From Adiantum capillus-veneris (taxonomy: Eukaryota; Streptophyta; Polypodiopsida; Polypodiales; Pteridaceae): a stretch of DNA of 64,000 nucleotides. The first letter of the stretch is position 1. Each line of letters starts with the position of its first letter. Under the pieces are notes generated by a model that was given only the letters and a program-made list of their open reading frames with translations, did not search any database and had not been told where the DNA came from. Where the stretch lies: contig CM043966.1 in NCBI GenBank assembly GCA_014529385.2, positions 99,212,087 through 99,276,086 of the forward strand, in the 5' to 3' direction. The position numbers and the translations under genes were made by a program. This document shows positions 42,168-53,336 of the stretch, piece by piece.

Positions 42168-45100
42168 CTATTTCCTAGAGGATCTGCTCGACCAGTTACA
42201 AGATCTACTTGAATAACAGAATCTTGGAACTGCAAGTAGACATGGTTTTTAGACCAGTCATGCACCATTTTTTCTTTCCTCATGAAAGGACGTCCTAAGA
42301 TCATCTCATATGCCATAGTGTGCTTGGAGAAATCCATAACAATGAAGGTAACTTTTATTTTATTTCCAAAGACCTTGATCTTTAGATCTTCTAGCAATAG
42401 GTTTAACAATAGACCCATTGGCCATCTTCACTACTATGGTTGTGGTTGCAAGGTGAGGTCTTCCCATAGTTTCCCATCAATTTTTAGTCACAATGCTGAC
42501 CCCAGCGCCAGCATCAAGGATTCCCTTCACGGTTAATCCCTTAGTAGTGATTGGTATGTTTGCATTGGATTCATCACCCTCAAAGTATTGTCCCAACTTG
42601 TTAGCATGTATTTCTATAACAAGGTTCTCATCTAGGTTGGGTTGTGGATCTAAGTGTTCCCCCTCTATTGGCATCTCCCCATCTCCATCCATCTGTGCAA
42701 TTTGTGGTAGCCCAAACTTCAGTTCTCCATTGAGGAAGGCTCGAAGAGCTGAGACTAGCTTAGGATCTTTATATAGTTTGGACATGATGGTGGTTCTAAC
42801 CTCTAAAGACATGAAATCCATCAATTTGGCAATGTTTAACGGCACCTTTTGGGCTTCAGCCCCTTGACGTGGGGAAGATGGGATCTCCATTTCTTTGATA
42901 GGATCAAGTAGTCCCTCTGTAAACATTCTTTCCATGAAGAAGTGAGTACGCCCACTTTCCCATGAATTTAAGTCACTTTCTTCTTGGATGACACTAGGTA
43001 TAGCTAGGGGTATATGGACTTGGTGAGGTTGTTGTTGTGTAGGGAACACGATGTCTGTAATCTGGATCTGCCTAGGTGCTGGTTCTAGATCCCTTTGTAT
43101 CTTCTACCAAACTCCTTAATTGCTTGACTCACTCGATCTCCTCTGTAGGGTTTGGATAAGTTCCCATCTTCTTCTTGGATCCTGGCCATTGTGGCTCATG
43201 AAGATCTTCCTTGTTGTTTCTATCTTAGTGGTCGTTTTGGTCTCCATGGTTTCACCTAAATCAGAATCCTCTTCAGCGTCGTTCATATATATGGGGTCGT
43301 CGCTAGTCCCTATGTTGGTCTTTGAATTGGGGTCTGACTTCGCTGCTTTTTGCGATCTCTTCCTTCGTGTTTTCTTCTTTTTCTGAGATTGGGCAATTGA
43401 TGCCGTGTCTCTTTCCTCAAAAATATAATTTTGTTTTTGGAGCATCGATCGTGTGAGTACATTTACTGGTACCACATGTGTACTTTGTGATGGCTCCTCG
43501 GTAACCTCAATCAAGTTTAATGGCGTGATCTTTGGTGCATTTGGATTATTTGGACATTGGGCAATCAAATGATCTATGCCACATCGATTACACATGAGTA
43601 TCGATATTGTAGACGTGCTCGCTTGATTGGTTTGCATTAGTGTGGCGTTCTTTTGTAGCCTAATAGGACACTCGGCCACCTGATACGGACCTCCACACTC
43701 ATAGCATTGAAGAGGTGGTCTCTTAGCAGTGTAATTGATATTTTGGCCTCTTGCCGCAAGAGTAGCTACTTGATAGACAGGTTTGACTTGTCCCCAATAG
43801 TCCTCCATGTAGTATTGTGGACTTTCTTCAAGCGCATCCATCCCATAGGCAATATTAGGGTCTATATCTTCCTCACAGCCTTCCAAACAAGCCATAGATG
43901 ACTCACAACCCACTTGATTCACAGAAGTAATTCTCGGATGTGGTGGTTGCAGTCCTAGCACTGGAGGTGGTAAGGGTGTTGTTTGAACAACATTTTGGGC
44001 CATAGGGACCATGTGTTGTGCTGTTTGTTCAAGAGGTGGGGCCGACATCAATGCAGGCACAAAAGGTGTGTATGTCCATGCTAAGGTTGGTCTACTAGTC
44101 ATCGCGTGCTTAAATACTATGCAATCCTTAGCTTGATGACCATACCTCCCACAGGCATTGCAGTTCCCATTGAATTTTACTCTAAAAGTAGGGCATTCAC
44201 TGGTACTATGTGGTCCATAGCATACTGAGCACCATTGTTGCTCCCTTCTTGGATACATATGATTGTTTTGTGGAGCACGATTGTCTCTAAGACTCTCTTG
44301 AATAGCCCTTGAGATCTGCTAAAGTCATCTCATATATCTTTGGCTCCTTAGCAATAGACTTTAGGGTCATTGGCTGATGCCCCGATGCTTGCGAGCTAAT
44401 AGATTTAGGCTCAATAGACACTCTTTCTCCTTGAATCATTAAATTATCCTCCAATTGGATTGCATTGTGTGGTGATTGCTTCCCAAGTGGTGATACCTCT
44501 AATGACTAGACCATTGTAAATATCCTCATGTCGTAATCCCCTAATGAATCTGTCAAGCAATTGATTATTATTGAAGCGCTCATTTGGATTACAACGAGAA
44601 TTCAAATGCTTCAAGCGACTAATAAAGTCTCTCACCGACTCTCCTTCCTCTCGTTAGGCTTTCTGGAGCTGAGAGGCTACACCCCAAAGCACTCCCTCTC
44701 ATATGTATTCTTTCAAGAACAATCTCCTAAGAGTAGGGTAATTTGTTTTTTCTTCCACCCTTAGGGTTCTATACCAATTCCCTACCTTCCTACTTAAGGT
44801 TAGGCTTAAAGCATTACTCTTATGCAGGTCATTGTATTCTCCTAGAGAATTGCATATTTGTTCAAACACTTCGATATGCTTTCTCACATCCCCGTCTCCA
44901 GTAAATTTTTGTGTGAGCTTGGCTATTTGTACTGCCTTACTTCTAGGCTCTCTATCAGGCATGTTACGCATATTCTCAGCAATAGATCGACCAATAGCTT
45001 GAGCAAATGTTGCCAAGTCACCTAAGTGAGTAGGCATCGTGGGTGAAGGTGCTCCAGAGACTACATGTGGAGTAAATATTGGCATTGGGCTTGGTGCATA

Positions 45101-46285
45101 GGAAGCCCTTGGGTTCCACGTTGGGTACGATGTTGTGCCATGTGGTGGCCCAAAGTTCATATGTGTGGCCCTAGGCATAGCAGACGTCTGATGTGACATG
45201 CTAATGCTAGCCGATAGAGTCCCATGGAAATAAGAACTTGGGTGTTGTGGTTGTGGAGCATAGGTTGTTGAAACAATGGGAGGGGTAGGGACTACATGAG
45301 TACGAGGCCCCATGGGTGTATACGATTGGTACACACTTGTAGGTATTGTTGCAGGCATTGAGCTACCATGTAGCGGTGCTTTACTAACAAATGAGGTCCA
45401 TGGCGTGTTTCTTGGCATGAATATCATTGGGGTAGGCATGGTTTCCGTGGTGTCATCAAGGGAAAGATGAGCTAGACTTAGAAAAGTAAAGCTATCACTT
45501 GTAGGCTCAGATTGCACTGAGACCCTTGGCAAAACAACATATGGGGGATCCATCGGACTTATCGAGGGAGTCTCCATTTGCGATAAGGTTAGTTGTTTAG
45601 CCTTCCCTGTATTCAAGAATCTCATGAGACCCGTTGAAGGCATGTGGATCCCCTTGTTCTGTCTCTCTAGCTCAATGACTCTATGGATGACCTCACAAAC
45701 TCTTTGTTGTCGATCCTCCACACTAGTAGCACCCATTGTGGATTGTAGGACATCTAACCAACCTACATGATAGGTGTAATCTGTTTATAGGTTAGTTAGA
45801 GTTTTCGTTTGTAGTTCATACTCCCAGTTCTCATTTAGGAACGCTCCATCTAGGCTTGAGGTGCTAGGGGTGTCCTTTGAACTAGATGCAATGTGGCTCT
45901 CTATGGGTTGACCCTTAGTTGTCGCTAATTTTGGAGCACTCGATTGCTCTCCTAGCAAAGATATTGACATAGGAGATTTTGCTTTTAACTCTCTTCGTTG
46001 CTCCGCCTTGCGTAAGCTCTCAATTTCCTTTTCCCTAGCCGCGATGATATATTGCTCAACCTCTTATACTTTAGCAAGGCTTCTACCATCAGGTAATCTG
46101 ACCTCGGAGGGGAATAGCTCTTAAGAGTTAGGGGGTGTAGTGAATGAAGTATTCACGTGCACACTCTCTAAGGGCATAGGGTCTACGTTGGTCATGAATA
46201 GGGAATGTACTTCTCCACCCCCCTCATTTACATCATTAGCTCCATGTTCAGAGCGAGTGGCTCTACTAAAGGTTTCCTTCAAGCG
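42168..46285 (-). pseudogene. older LTR element: gag with four knuckle-like motifs and protease-like region
   Basis: - strand frames with several shifts and stops. From the right: a Glu/Lys-rich start (46280-45785); a Pro/Ser/Met-rich region and the retrotransposon-gag domain (45736-44699, QKFTGDGDVRKHIEVFEQIC, WYRTLRVEEKTNYPTLRRLF); its continuation (44635-44444); then 44258-43116 with CSVCYGPHSTSEC, CNACGRYGHQAKDC, CYECGGPYQVAEC and CNRCGIDHLIAQC. Only the second has the standard C-x2-C-x4-H-x4-C spacing. Two have x3 before His, and one has Tyr in its place. Finally VKGILDAGAGVSIVTK (42500s) and MILGRPFM (about 42300) form a retropepsin-like region with D-A-G. It is cut at 42167 by the Tat-like element and resumes at 30858. 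Confidence 0.72.
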
Positions 46286-46672
46286 CTAAGCACGCCCGTC
46301 CCGGATCCCCTTAGGCTCATTGGAACCCTTGTTTTCCGAGGGCTTATTATTTCTTTTTGCCCCCGTTCGGAAATTGATTCGAGAGGCGACCATAGTGTGG
46401 TGTATTACCGCCGATATGGTACGTGGTCTTAAGGAGTTGACATACTCCGCCATTTCTTCGGTTAAGCCCGCACAAAATTGTTTCTTTTGCTCTCCAAAAT
46501 CCAACTTTTTGAAGACAGTGGCTTTGAGTTGTACGTCCCAAAACTTGTCTACATATTTGTGGATAGATTCATTGGGAGAGAGCTTTAAGCTTCGCCATTC
46601 GATGACTACTTTTTCTTTGACATCGGTGGCCAAAAACTGCTTCATAATGGAAGCTCTTGATGGCCCCCCCAT
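46286..46672 (-). pseudogene. chromovirus gag fragment
   Basis: 128 codons on the - strand with a retrotransposon-gag region (VVIEWRSLKLSPNESIHKYV, then QKKQFCAGLTEEMAEYVNSL). Its apparent start lies in LTR-derived GGGGGGCC sequence, so the true N-terminus is missing. It ends at 46286 against the older element's gag. A shorter copy of the same gag occurs at 52737-52838 on the + strand. Confidence 0.75.
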
Positions 46673-46736
46673 TGGATCCCTATTTTCCCTCCTTTGGATC
46701 CCTACTGTGACCGATCAGCTAGCTTAACCAATATTC
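46673..46736 (-). repeat. LTR fragment fused to gag
   Basis: The GGATCCCTATTTTCCCTCC segment of the chromovirus LTR is joined at one side to gag and at the other to an oppositely oriented LTR at about 46737. The same composite exists inverted at 52641-52720. Confidence 0.75.
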
Positions 46737-47852
46737 TATTCGATGACCCTTGAAGTGGACCAATGAGAATTAAGCTAGAGTAAATCTAGTTTAATTAATT
46801 TAAAAACATTTAATAAAAGAAACCAATGAGAATTAAGTCTCCTAGAAGACTATTGGGCAGTCTCCCAAGGGGTCCAATGAGCATTCAGGAGCCCCATGGC
46901 TTGCCTGATTCCTATTGGCCAGGAGGCAAAGGGGTCCAATGAGAGTTTAGTTTAATTATCTAATTACCTCAAGCTCTCACAAAAGGGGAAAGGGGGACAC
47001 ATGTCAGAAGGCTATCACTTATGCTGCTTAATAGTAATTGGCTTGACTTGGGGAGGGCCAATGAGGCTGCAGGAAGAGCAAATAGCAAGGGGGCTCGCCC
47101 AAGAGAGAGAGGGGGCTGATTTTTGCAAGGCATTATCACACACACACTCACACAATCTCATGGTGAAGAAAGAGAAGACTATCTCTTCCCAAGCTTTAAT
47201 GGAGAACTCATCACCTACTCCAAGCTTGTGAGATAGAAGCCTACATCAACACTCTCTTGGCAGGTGGATGCAAATCCAACCAAGAGCCAAGCTTCAATGC
47301 ATGCTCATCTCCTCTACCAAGCTAATTACTAAGCTAAGCTATGCTACATATGAGTGATTATGTGAGGAGATGTACATCTTTCTCGTAAGATACTCCTTCT
47401 TCCTCTCAATCTACTCTCATACCCTGCTAGCTCTCACCATCTTCGAAGGTGTGTGAGGTCTTGGGTATGAGAACGGGGATAATTCAAGTTGTGTTTGTTA
47501 AGTGTTTTGCTTAGTGCATGAAGCTTCCATCTTCATTGCACTAGGCTAGTCTTGAAGGAACACAAAGAATTGTATTGTACAATGTCTCTCTTGATGGGAG
47601 AAACCATAATACAAAGCCTTTTGGAGGGGGGACCGGCTCCATGCAAATCCGGTCCTCAAATGTTGTCAATAGCTTAATTTCTCTCTCTTTTGAAAGTATT
47701 GTTGATGCTATCTAACTATGTGTTATGCTTTTTGTTGCTCTCTCCACCCAAGCACTCTTGTAATTCTCATTAGGAATCTATTCTAATGAAATGCCCACTA
47801 TGTTCATGCTAATTTCCGCTACACATAAGTTATTAGGCCATTAAATGTTACA
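46737..47852 (+). repeat. chromovirus LTR, truncated, ending TGTTACA
   Basis: The last ~1.1 kb of the LTR in + orientation, ending at the terminal CA (47852). It forms the left arm of a palindrome with 47863-48965, and is also an inverted copy of 51528-52640. Confidence 0.85.
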
Positions 47853-47853
47853 T

Positions 47854-47862
47854 TGGTATCAG
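47854..47862 (+). promoter_or_regulatory. truncated primer-binding site (initiator-Met type)
   Basis: TGGTATCAG, the first nine bases complementary to the 3' end of the initiator methionine tRNA, one base after the LTR end. It is cut short by an inverted LTR. Confidence 0.8.
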
Positions 47863-49444
47863 CCTAATAACTTATGTGTAGCGGAAATTAGCATGAACAT
47901 AGTGGACATTTCATTAGAATAGATTCCTAATGAGAATTACAAGAGTGCTTGGGTGGAGAGAGCAACAAAAAGCATAACACCTAGTTAGATAGCATGAACA
48001 ATACTTTCAAAAGAGAAAGAAATTAAGCTATTGATACCAGTTGAGGACCGGATTTGCATAGAGCCGGTCCCCCCTCCAAAAGGCTTTGTAGTATGGTTTC
48101 TCCCATCAAGAGAGACATTGTACAATACAATTCTTTGTGTTCCCTCAAGACTAGATAGTGCAGTGAAGATGGAAACTTCATGCACTAAGCAAAACACTTA
48201 ACAAACACAACTTGAATTATCCCCGTTCTCAGACCCAAGACCTCACACACCTTCGAAGATGGTGAGAGCTAGTAGGGTATGAGAGTAGATTGAGAGGAAG
48301 AAGGAGTATCTTACGAGAAAGATGTACATCTCCTCACATAATCACTCATATGTAGCATAGCTTAGCTTAGTAATTAGCTTGGTAGAGGAGATGAGCATGC
48401 ATTGAAGCTTGGCTCTTGGTTGGATTTGCATCCACATGCCAAGAGAGTGTTGATGTAGGCTTCTATCTCACAAGCTTGGAGTAGGTGATGAGTTCTCCAT
48501 TAAAGCTGGGGAAGAGATAGTCTTCTCTTTCTTCACACATGAGCTTGTGTGTGTGTGTGTGTGTGATAATGCCTTGCAAAAATCAGCCCCCTCTCTCTCT
48601 TGGGCGTGCCCTCTTGCTAATTGCTCTTGCTGAAGCCTCATTGGCCCTCCCCAAGTCAAGCCAAATACAATGAAGCATCATAAGTGATAGCCTTCTGACA
48701 TGTGTCCCCCTTTCCCCTTTTGTGATAGCTTTAGGTAATAAAAGAATTAAACTAAACTCTCATTGGACCCCTTTGCCTCCTGGCCAATAGGAATCAGGCA
48801 AGCCTTGGGGTTCCTGAATGCTCATTGGACCCGTTGGGAGACTGCCCAATAGTCTTCTAGGAGACTTAATTCTCATTGGTTTCTTTTATTAAATGTTTTT
48901 AAATTAATTAAACTAGATTTACTCTAGCTTAATTCTCATTGGTCCACTTCAAGGGTCATCCAATAGAAATTGGGCACACCTTGTGGGCATCTGGCCTAAG
49001 GAGCTGACATGTGTCCCTCATTCCCTTTGTGTAAAGGGAGCCTGTGTGTGTGTGTGTGTGTGTGTGGCTTTCTCTCGCATCCCCTACCTTTAGGGCTCAC
49101 CCCCTACCATGTAGGGATGTGCAAATACTTTTAGGGCACACACAAAGCATCCAATTTTCCGTAGGGTTGACCTTTGGACACAACCTTTGAATTTTGGAAC
49201 CTTAGCATTTTGGAAGTCTTAATGGGCTGAACCTTAGGGTCTTTTTAGCCCATTGTTGCACATGGCTCTTTTGCAGATGGCCCCCCCTTTGGATCCCTAT
49301 TTTCCCTCCTTTGGATCCCTACTATGGCCGGTCTGCTAGCTTAACCAATATTCTAGCTTTTTCTCCCCTGGCCTTCCCCACATTAAATGATCAGTTTAAT
49401 ATGAGAAAATCATTTAGGACAATTAGATATTGATTATTATGACA
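47863..49444 (-). repeat. chromovirus LTR, nearly complete, opposite orientation
   Basis: It lacks about 15 bases at its inner end (the TGTAACATTTAATGG boundary) and ends ATTATGACA at 49444. It serves as 3' LTR for the - strand integrase fragment to its right. GT microsatellites lie at about 48546-48565 and 49040-49064. Confidence 0.85.
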
Positions 49445-49458
49445 TTACCTCTCTCTTG
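49445..49458 (-). promoter_or_regulatory. polypurine tract
   Basis: CAAGAGAGAGGTAA on the - strand directly before the TGTCATAATAATC start of the LTR. The same tract occurs at 57814-57827 on the + strand. Confidence 0.85.
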
Positions 49459-49800
49459 AAATCATAGTCGTCCTCGACTATGGTATAGAGAAGTTAAAGC
49501 ATGTTCATGAGTCCTTTTCTTAGCGGGTAGAGGATCCCTATGTTACCCTACGACATCATTCCACAATGGATGACTAGTCCATTTGGCACTTGAGAGCCTG
49601 AGGCTGCCGCAAGCATGTCTGCACAGTAGCCGTATCAGTCTTCCATAGTAGAGTGACAAGCTCTACTTGGTGTTTGGGAGACGTCGTCTCCACAAACTTG
49701 ATCTAAGCATGCGTACTACTTCATTTTTGTGCACAAATAAAGAAAAATAGAGTTTTATAAGACAAAAATTTTGTTCATTTTTAACATTTTGTAGATTTGC
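49459..49800. other. chromovirus 3' untranslated region
   Basis: Non-coding sequence between the end of the integrase-chromodomain frame and the PPT. An inverted, closely similar copy is at 57476-57813. Confidence 0.8.
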
Positions 49801-50605
49801 TTACTCTTGGGAAGCATTGTAAGCATTGACAAGGTTTAGGTTATCCTTTAATTGTATGCCTTGCATCCATCTAGCATCTTCAAAAGGATAATTCTTAAAC
49901 ATAATAAGATATCGTCTGATAGTCTTACCGCCTCTTAGTACCTTGTTTTCATGTCGGAGAATGGACTCGGGCTGCAGCACTTCTTCTTGGTCCTCGATCT
50001 CCGGTGGGTCTTCAATAGTTGGTTCTTGAGGCGGATCTCCTTTGTAAGGCTTTAATAGGCTCACATGAAAAGCATTGTGTATGAGCCAATGATTGGGCAA
50101 CTTGAGTTGATAGGCCATCTCATTGATTGGCCTAAGAATCTGAAAGGGACCATAGTACCTTTTTGCTAGTTTAGCATAGTACTTTTGGTGACCCGTAGGA
50201 TTCTTGCCCGTTGTGTGCCTTAATCGAGCCTTGGGAAACTTTAACAAGACCCAATCGTTTTCTTTAAAGGCTTGGGCTCTTCTGTGCTTGTTAGCAGCAA
50301 CCTTTTGCCTTTGCTATGAGATAGAGATAGCATCCTTAATCTTTTGGAAAGATTCTTGTAGGTCTCGGCTATACTCATCTGCAGCGAAGATCTTCCCATG
50401 TACCTTAAGTAGCAAGGGACTTTTTGATCTTCCCTCAATTACCTCGAAAGGTGCTTTTCCCGTGGAAGTATGTACAGTGTTATTGTAAGCATACTCCACT
50501 AAGGGTAAGTACTTCTCCCATTGGGATCTTTGATCTACTTCCGTTACATAGGCTTTTAGTAGATTGAGAAGGGTTAGGTTAGCTATTTCACTTTTGCCAT
50601 CAATT
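49801..50605 (-). pseudogene. chromovirus integrase C-terminus with chromodomain
   Basis: The - strand frame from SEIANLTLLNLLKAYVTEVD through VEYAYNNTVHTSTGKAPFEV has a TAG at about 50314 (CAG in the 57-kb copy), then continues (KFPKARLRHTTGKNPTGHQK, then NAFHVSLLKPYKG). It ends with a chromodomain-like region (ESILRHENKVLRGGKTIRRY, then NYPFEDARWM). Chromodomains of this kind direct integration in chromoviruses. The catalytic D-D-E part is missing because the segment is joined at about 50605 to gag/protease sequence in the opposite orientation. Confidence 0.82.
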
Positions 50606-51164
50606 TGATCCAAAAGTCTCCTAAGGGCAACTCCAACAAAGCTAAAGAGAAGGGAGTTTACAAAGGTAAGAATAAACTCTCTCCTGAAGAGCTTGAGCAT
50701 TATCGTAAGGATAACCGGTGTTTCAAGTGCGGCGAACAAGGGCATGCGTACCGCGCCTGTGCCAAAAAGAACAACCGCCAAGATCCTCCTAGAGCTTCCT
50801 TGGTTGAAGTCCCAGAGGAGGAGACTCACCAAACTCACCACAAAGTATCTCCTCTATGCCATGCTTAGGGAAAGGTAAGAGAACATGATGCTTTTATTCT
50901 CTTTGAGCCTGGTTCTACTCACAATTTTATATCTATAGAGTTGGCCACCAAGCTAGGAATACAATCCTACGAGATGGGAGATGTCCTACCCGCAGACAGT
51001 GCCTTCAAGGGGTAGAAGCTTCAGTCACTCCCTTAATTGGGAAATTGAGGCTTCATGTCCAAGGCTATGTGGACAAAGAGGACTTCTTTATGTCTCCTCT
51101 CAAGCATGAGGATGTAATCCTAGGGGCACCATGGTTTGACCGCATGGCTGCCGATGTTAAATTT
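50606..51164 (+). pseudogene. chromovirus gag end, zinc knuckle and protease (broken)
   Basis: KSPKGNSNKAKEKGVYKGKN leads to the knuckle CFKCGEQGHAYRAC. A TAG at about 50866 replaces the TGG of the other copies. The protease follows with EPGSTHNFI, where the sister copies have DPGSTHNFI, so the catalytic Asp is changed to Glu. A stop and shift near 51015 precede [15 protein letters not shown] and [12 protein letters not shown]. At about 51165 it passes into LTR sequence within the shared string AGGAGA. Confidence 0.8.
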
Positions 51165-51527
51165 CTTGAAAGGAGACTTAATTCTCATTGGTTTCTTTTA
51201 TTAAATGTTTTTAAATTAATTAAACTAGATTGACTCTAGCTTAATTCTCATTGGTCCACTTCAAGTGTCATCCAATAGAAATTGGGCACACCTTGTGGGC
51301 ATCTGGCCTAGGGAGCTGACATGTGTCCCTCATTCCCTTTGTGTAAAGGGAGTGTGTGTGTGTGTGTGTGGCTTTCTCTCTCATCCCCTACCTTTAGGGA
51401 TCGCCCCCTCCCATGTAGGGATGTGCAAAGACTTTTAGGGCACACACAAAGCATCCAGTTTTCCCTAGCGTTGACCTTTGGACACAACCTTTGAATTTTG
51501 GAACCTTAGTATTTTGGAAGTCTTAAA
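51165..51527 (-). repeat. LTR fragment
   Basis: Internal LTR sequence (TTAATTCTCATTGGTTTC to TTGGAAGTCTTA) in - orientation, followed directly by the start of another LTR copy at 51528. Confidence 0.8.
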
Positions 51528-52640
51528 TGTAACATTTAATGGCCTAATAACTTATGTGTATCGGAAATTATTATGAACATAGTGGGCATTTCATTAGAAT
51601 AGATTCGTAATGAGAATTACAAGAGTGCTTGGGTGGAGAGAGCAACAAAAAGCATAACACCTAGTTAGGTAGCATCGAGAATACTTTCAAAAGAGAGAGA
51701 AATTAAGCTATTGACAACAGTTGAGGACCGGATTTTCATGGAGCCGGTCCCCCCTCCAAAAGGCTTTGTATTATGGTTTCTCCCATCAAGAGAGACATTT
51801 TACAATACGATTCTTTGTGTTCCTTCAAGACTAGCTAGTGCAATGAAGATGGAAGCTTCATGCACTAAGCAAAACACTTAACAAACACAACTTGAATTAT
51901 CCCCGTTCTCAGACCCAAGACCTCACACACCTTCGAAGATGGTGAGAGCTAGCAGGGTATGAGAGTAGATTGAGAGGAAGAAGGAGTATCTTACGAGAAA
52001 GATGTACATCTCCTCACATAATCACTCATATGTAGCATAGCTTAGCTTAGTAATTAGCTTGGTAGAGGAGATGAGCATGCATTGAAGCTTGGATCTTGGT
52101 TGGAGTTGCATCCACATGCCAAGAGAGTGTTGATGTAGGCTTCTATCTCACAAGCTTGGAGTAGGTGATGAGTTCTCCATTAAAGCTGGGGAAGAGATAG
52201 TCTTCTCTTTCTTCACACATGAGCTTGTGTGAGTGTGTGTGTGATAATGCCTTGCAAAAATCAGGCCCCTCTCTCACTCTTGGGCGAGCCCTCTTGCTAA
52301 TTGCTCTTGCTGAAGCCTCATTGGCCCTCCCCAAGTCAAGCCAATTACAATTAAGCAGCATAAGTGATAGCCTTCTGACATGTGTCTCCCTTTCCCCTTT
52401 TGTGAGAGCTTTAGGTAATTAAATAATTAAACTAAACTCTCATTGGACCCCTTTGCCTCCTGGACAATAGGAATCAGGCAAGCCATGGGGCTCCTGAATG
52501 CTCATTGGACCCCTTGGGAGACTGCCCAATAGTCTTCTAGGAGACTTAATTCTCATTGGTTTCTTTTATTAAATGTTTTTAAATTAATTAAACTAGATTT
52601 ACTCTAGCTTAATTCTCATTGGTCCACTTCAAGGGTCATC
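51528..52640 (-). repeat. chromovirus LTR, truncated
   Basis: It starts at the TGTAACATTTAATGG boundary and runs about 1.1 kb. At about 52641 it flips to an oppositely oriented LTR piece. The region 51528-52838 is an inverted duplicate of about 46540-47852. Confidence 0.82.
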
Positions 52641-52718
52641 GAATAGAATATTGGTTAAGCTAGCTGATCGGTCACAGTAGGGATCCAAAGGAGGGAAAAT
52701 AGGGATCCAAAGGGGGGG
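52641..52718 (+). repeat. LTR fragment in + orientation, fused to gag
   Basis: TATTGGTTAAGCTAGCTGAT to GGATCCAAAGGGGGGGCC, joined to gag in the string GGCCATC. It mirrors 46673-46736. Confidence 0.75.
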
Positions 52719-53336
52719 CCATCAAGAGCTTCCATTATGAAGCAGTTTTTGCCCACCGATGTCAAAGAAAAAGTAGTCATCGAATGGCGAAGCTTAAAGC
52801 TCTCTCCCAATGAATCTATCCACAAATATGTAGACAAGTGCAGCGAACAAGGGCATGCGTACCGCGCTTGTCCCCAAAAGAACAACCGCCAAGATCCTCC
52901 TAGAGCTTCGTTGGTTGAAATCCAAGAGGAGGAGACTCACCAAACTCACCACAAAGGATCTCCTCTATGTCATGCTTGGGGAAAGGTAAGAGAACATGAT
53001 GATTTTATTCGCTTTGACCCTGGTTCTACTCACAATTTTATATCTATAGAGTTGGCCACCAAGCTAGGAATACAATCCTACGAGATGGGAGATGTCCTAC
53101 CCGCAGACAGTGCCTTCAAGGGGCAAGAAGCCTCAGTCACTCCCTTAATCGGGAAATTGAGGCTTCATGTCCAAGGCTATGTGGACAAAGAGGACTTCTT
53201 TATCTCTCCTCTCAAGCATGAGGATGTAATCCTAGGGGCACCATGGTTTGACCGCCTGGCTGCCGATGTTAAATTTCCTGAAAGGAGAATCTCCTTTAAG
53301 TTCAGGGAAAAAGACATGTATATAGATGCTTAGGAA
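52719..53336 (+). pseudogene. gag fragment joined to zinc knuckle and protease
   Basis: ATG at 52737 opens MKQFLPTDVKEKVVIEW. After KYVDK the frame jumps, still open, to CSEQGHAYRAC, deleting the middle of gag and the first two residues of the knuckle loop; CAAGT is shared at the joint. The protease is complete ([23 protein letters not shown]). The frame ends at a TAG (53331-53333) where the copy at 55.8 kb has AAG. Confidence 0.85.

Noticed and set aside
46205-46727. + strand frames opposite the chromovirus gag fragment
   Set aside because: Antisense shadows of gag on the - strand.
48460-52422. Small frames with KALSHTHSHNLM-type products repeated near 47.1, 48.5, 52.2 and 60.0 kb
   Set aside because: They are the same stretch of LTR translated repeatedly; no independent coding evidence.
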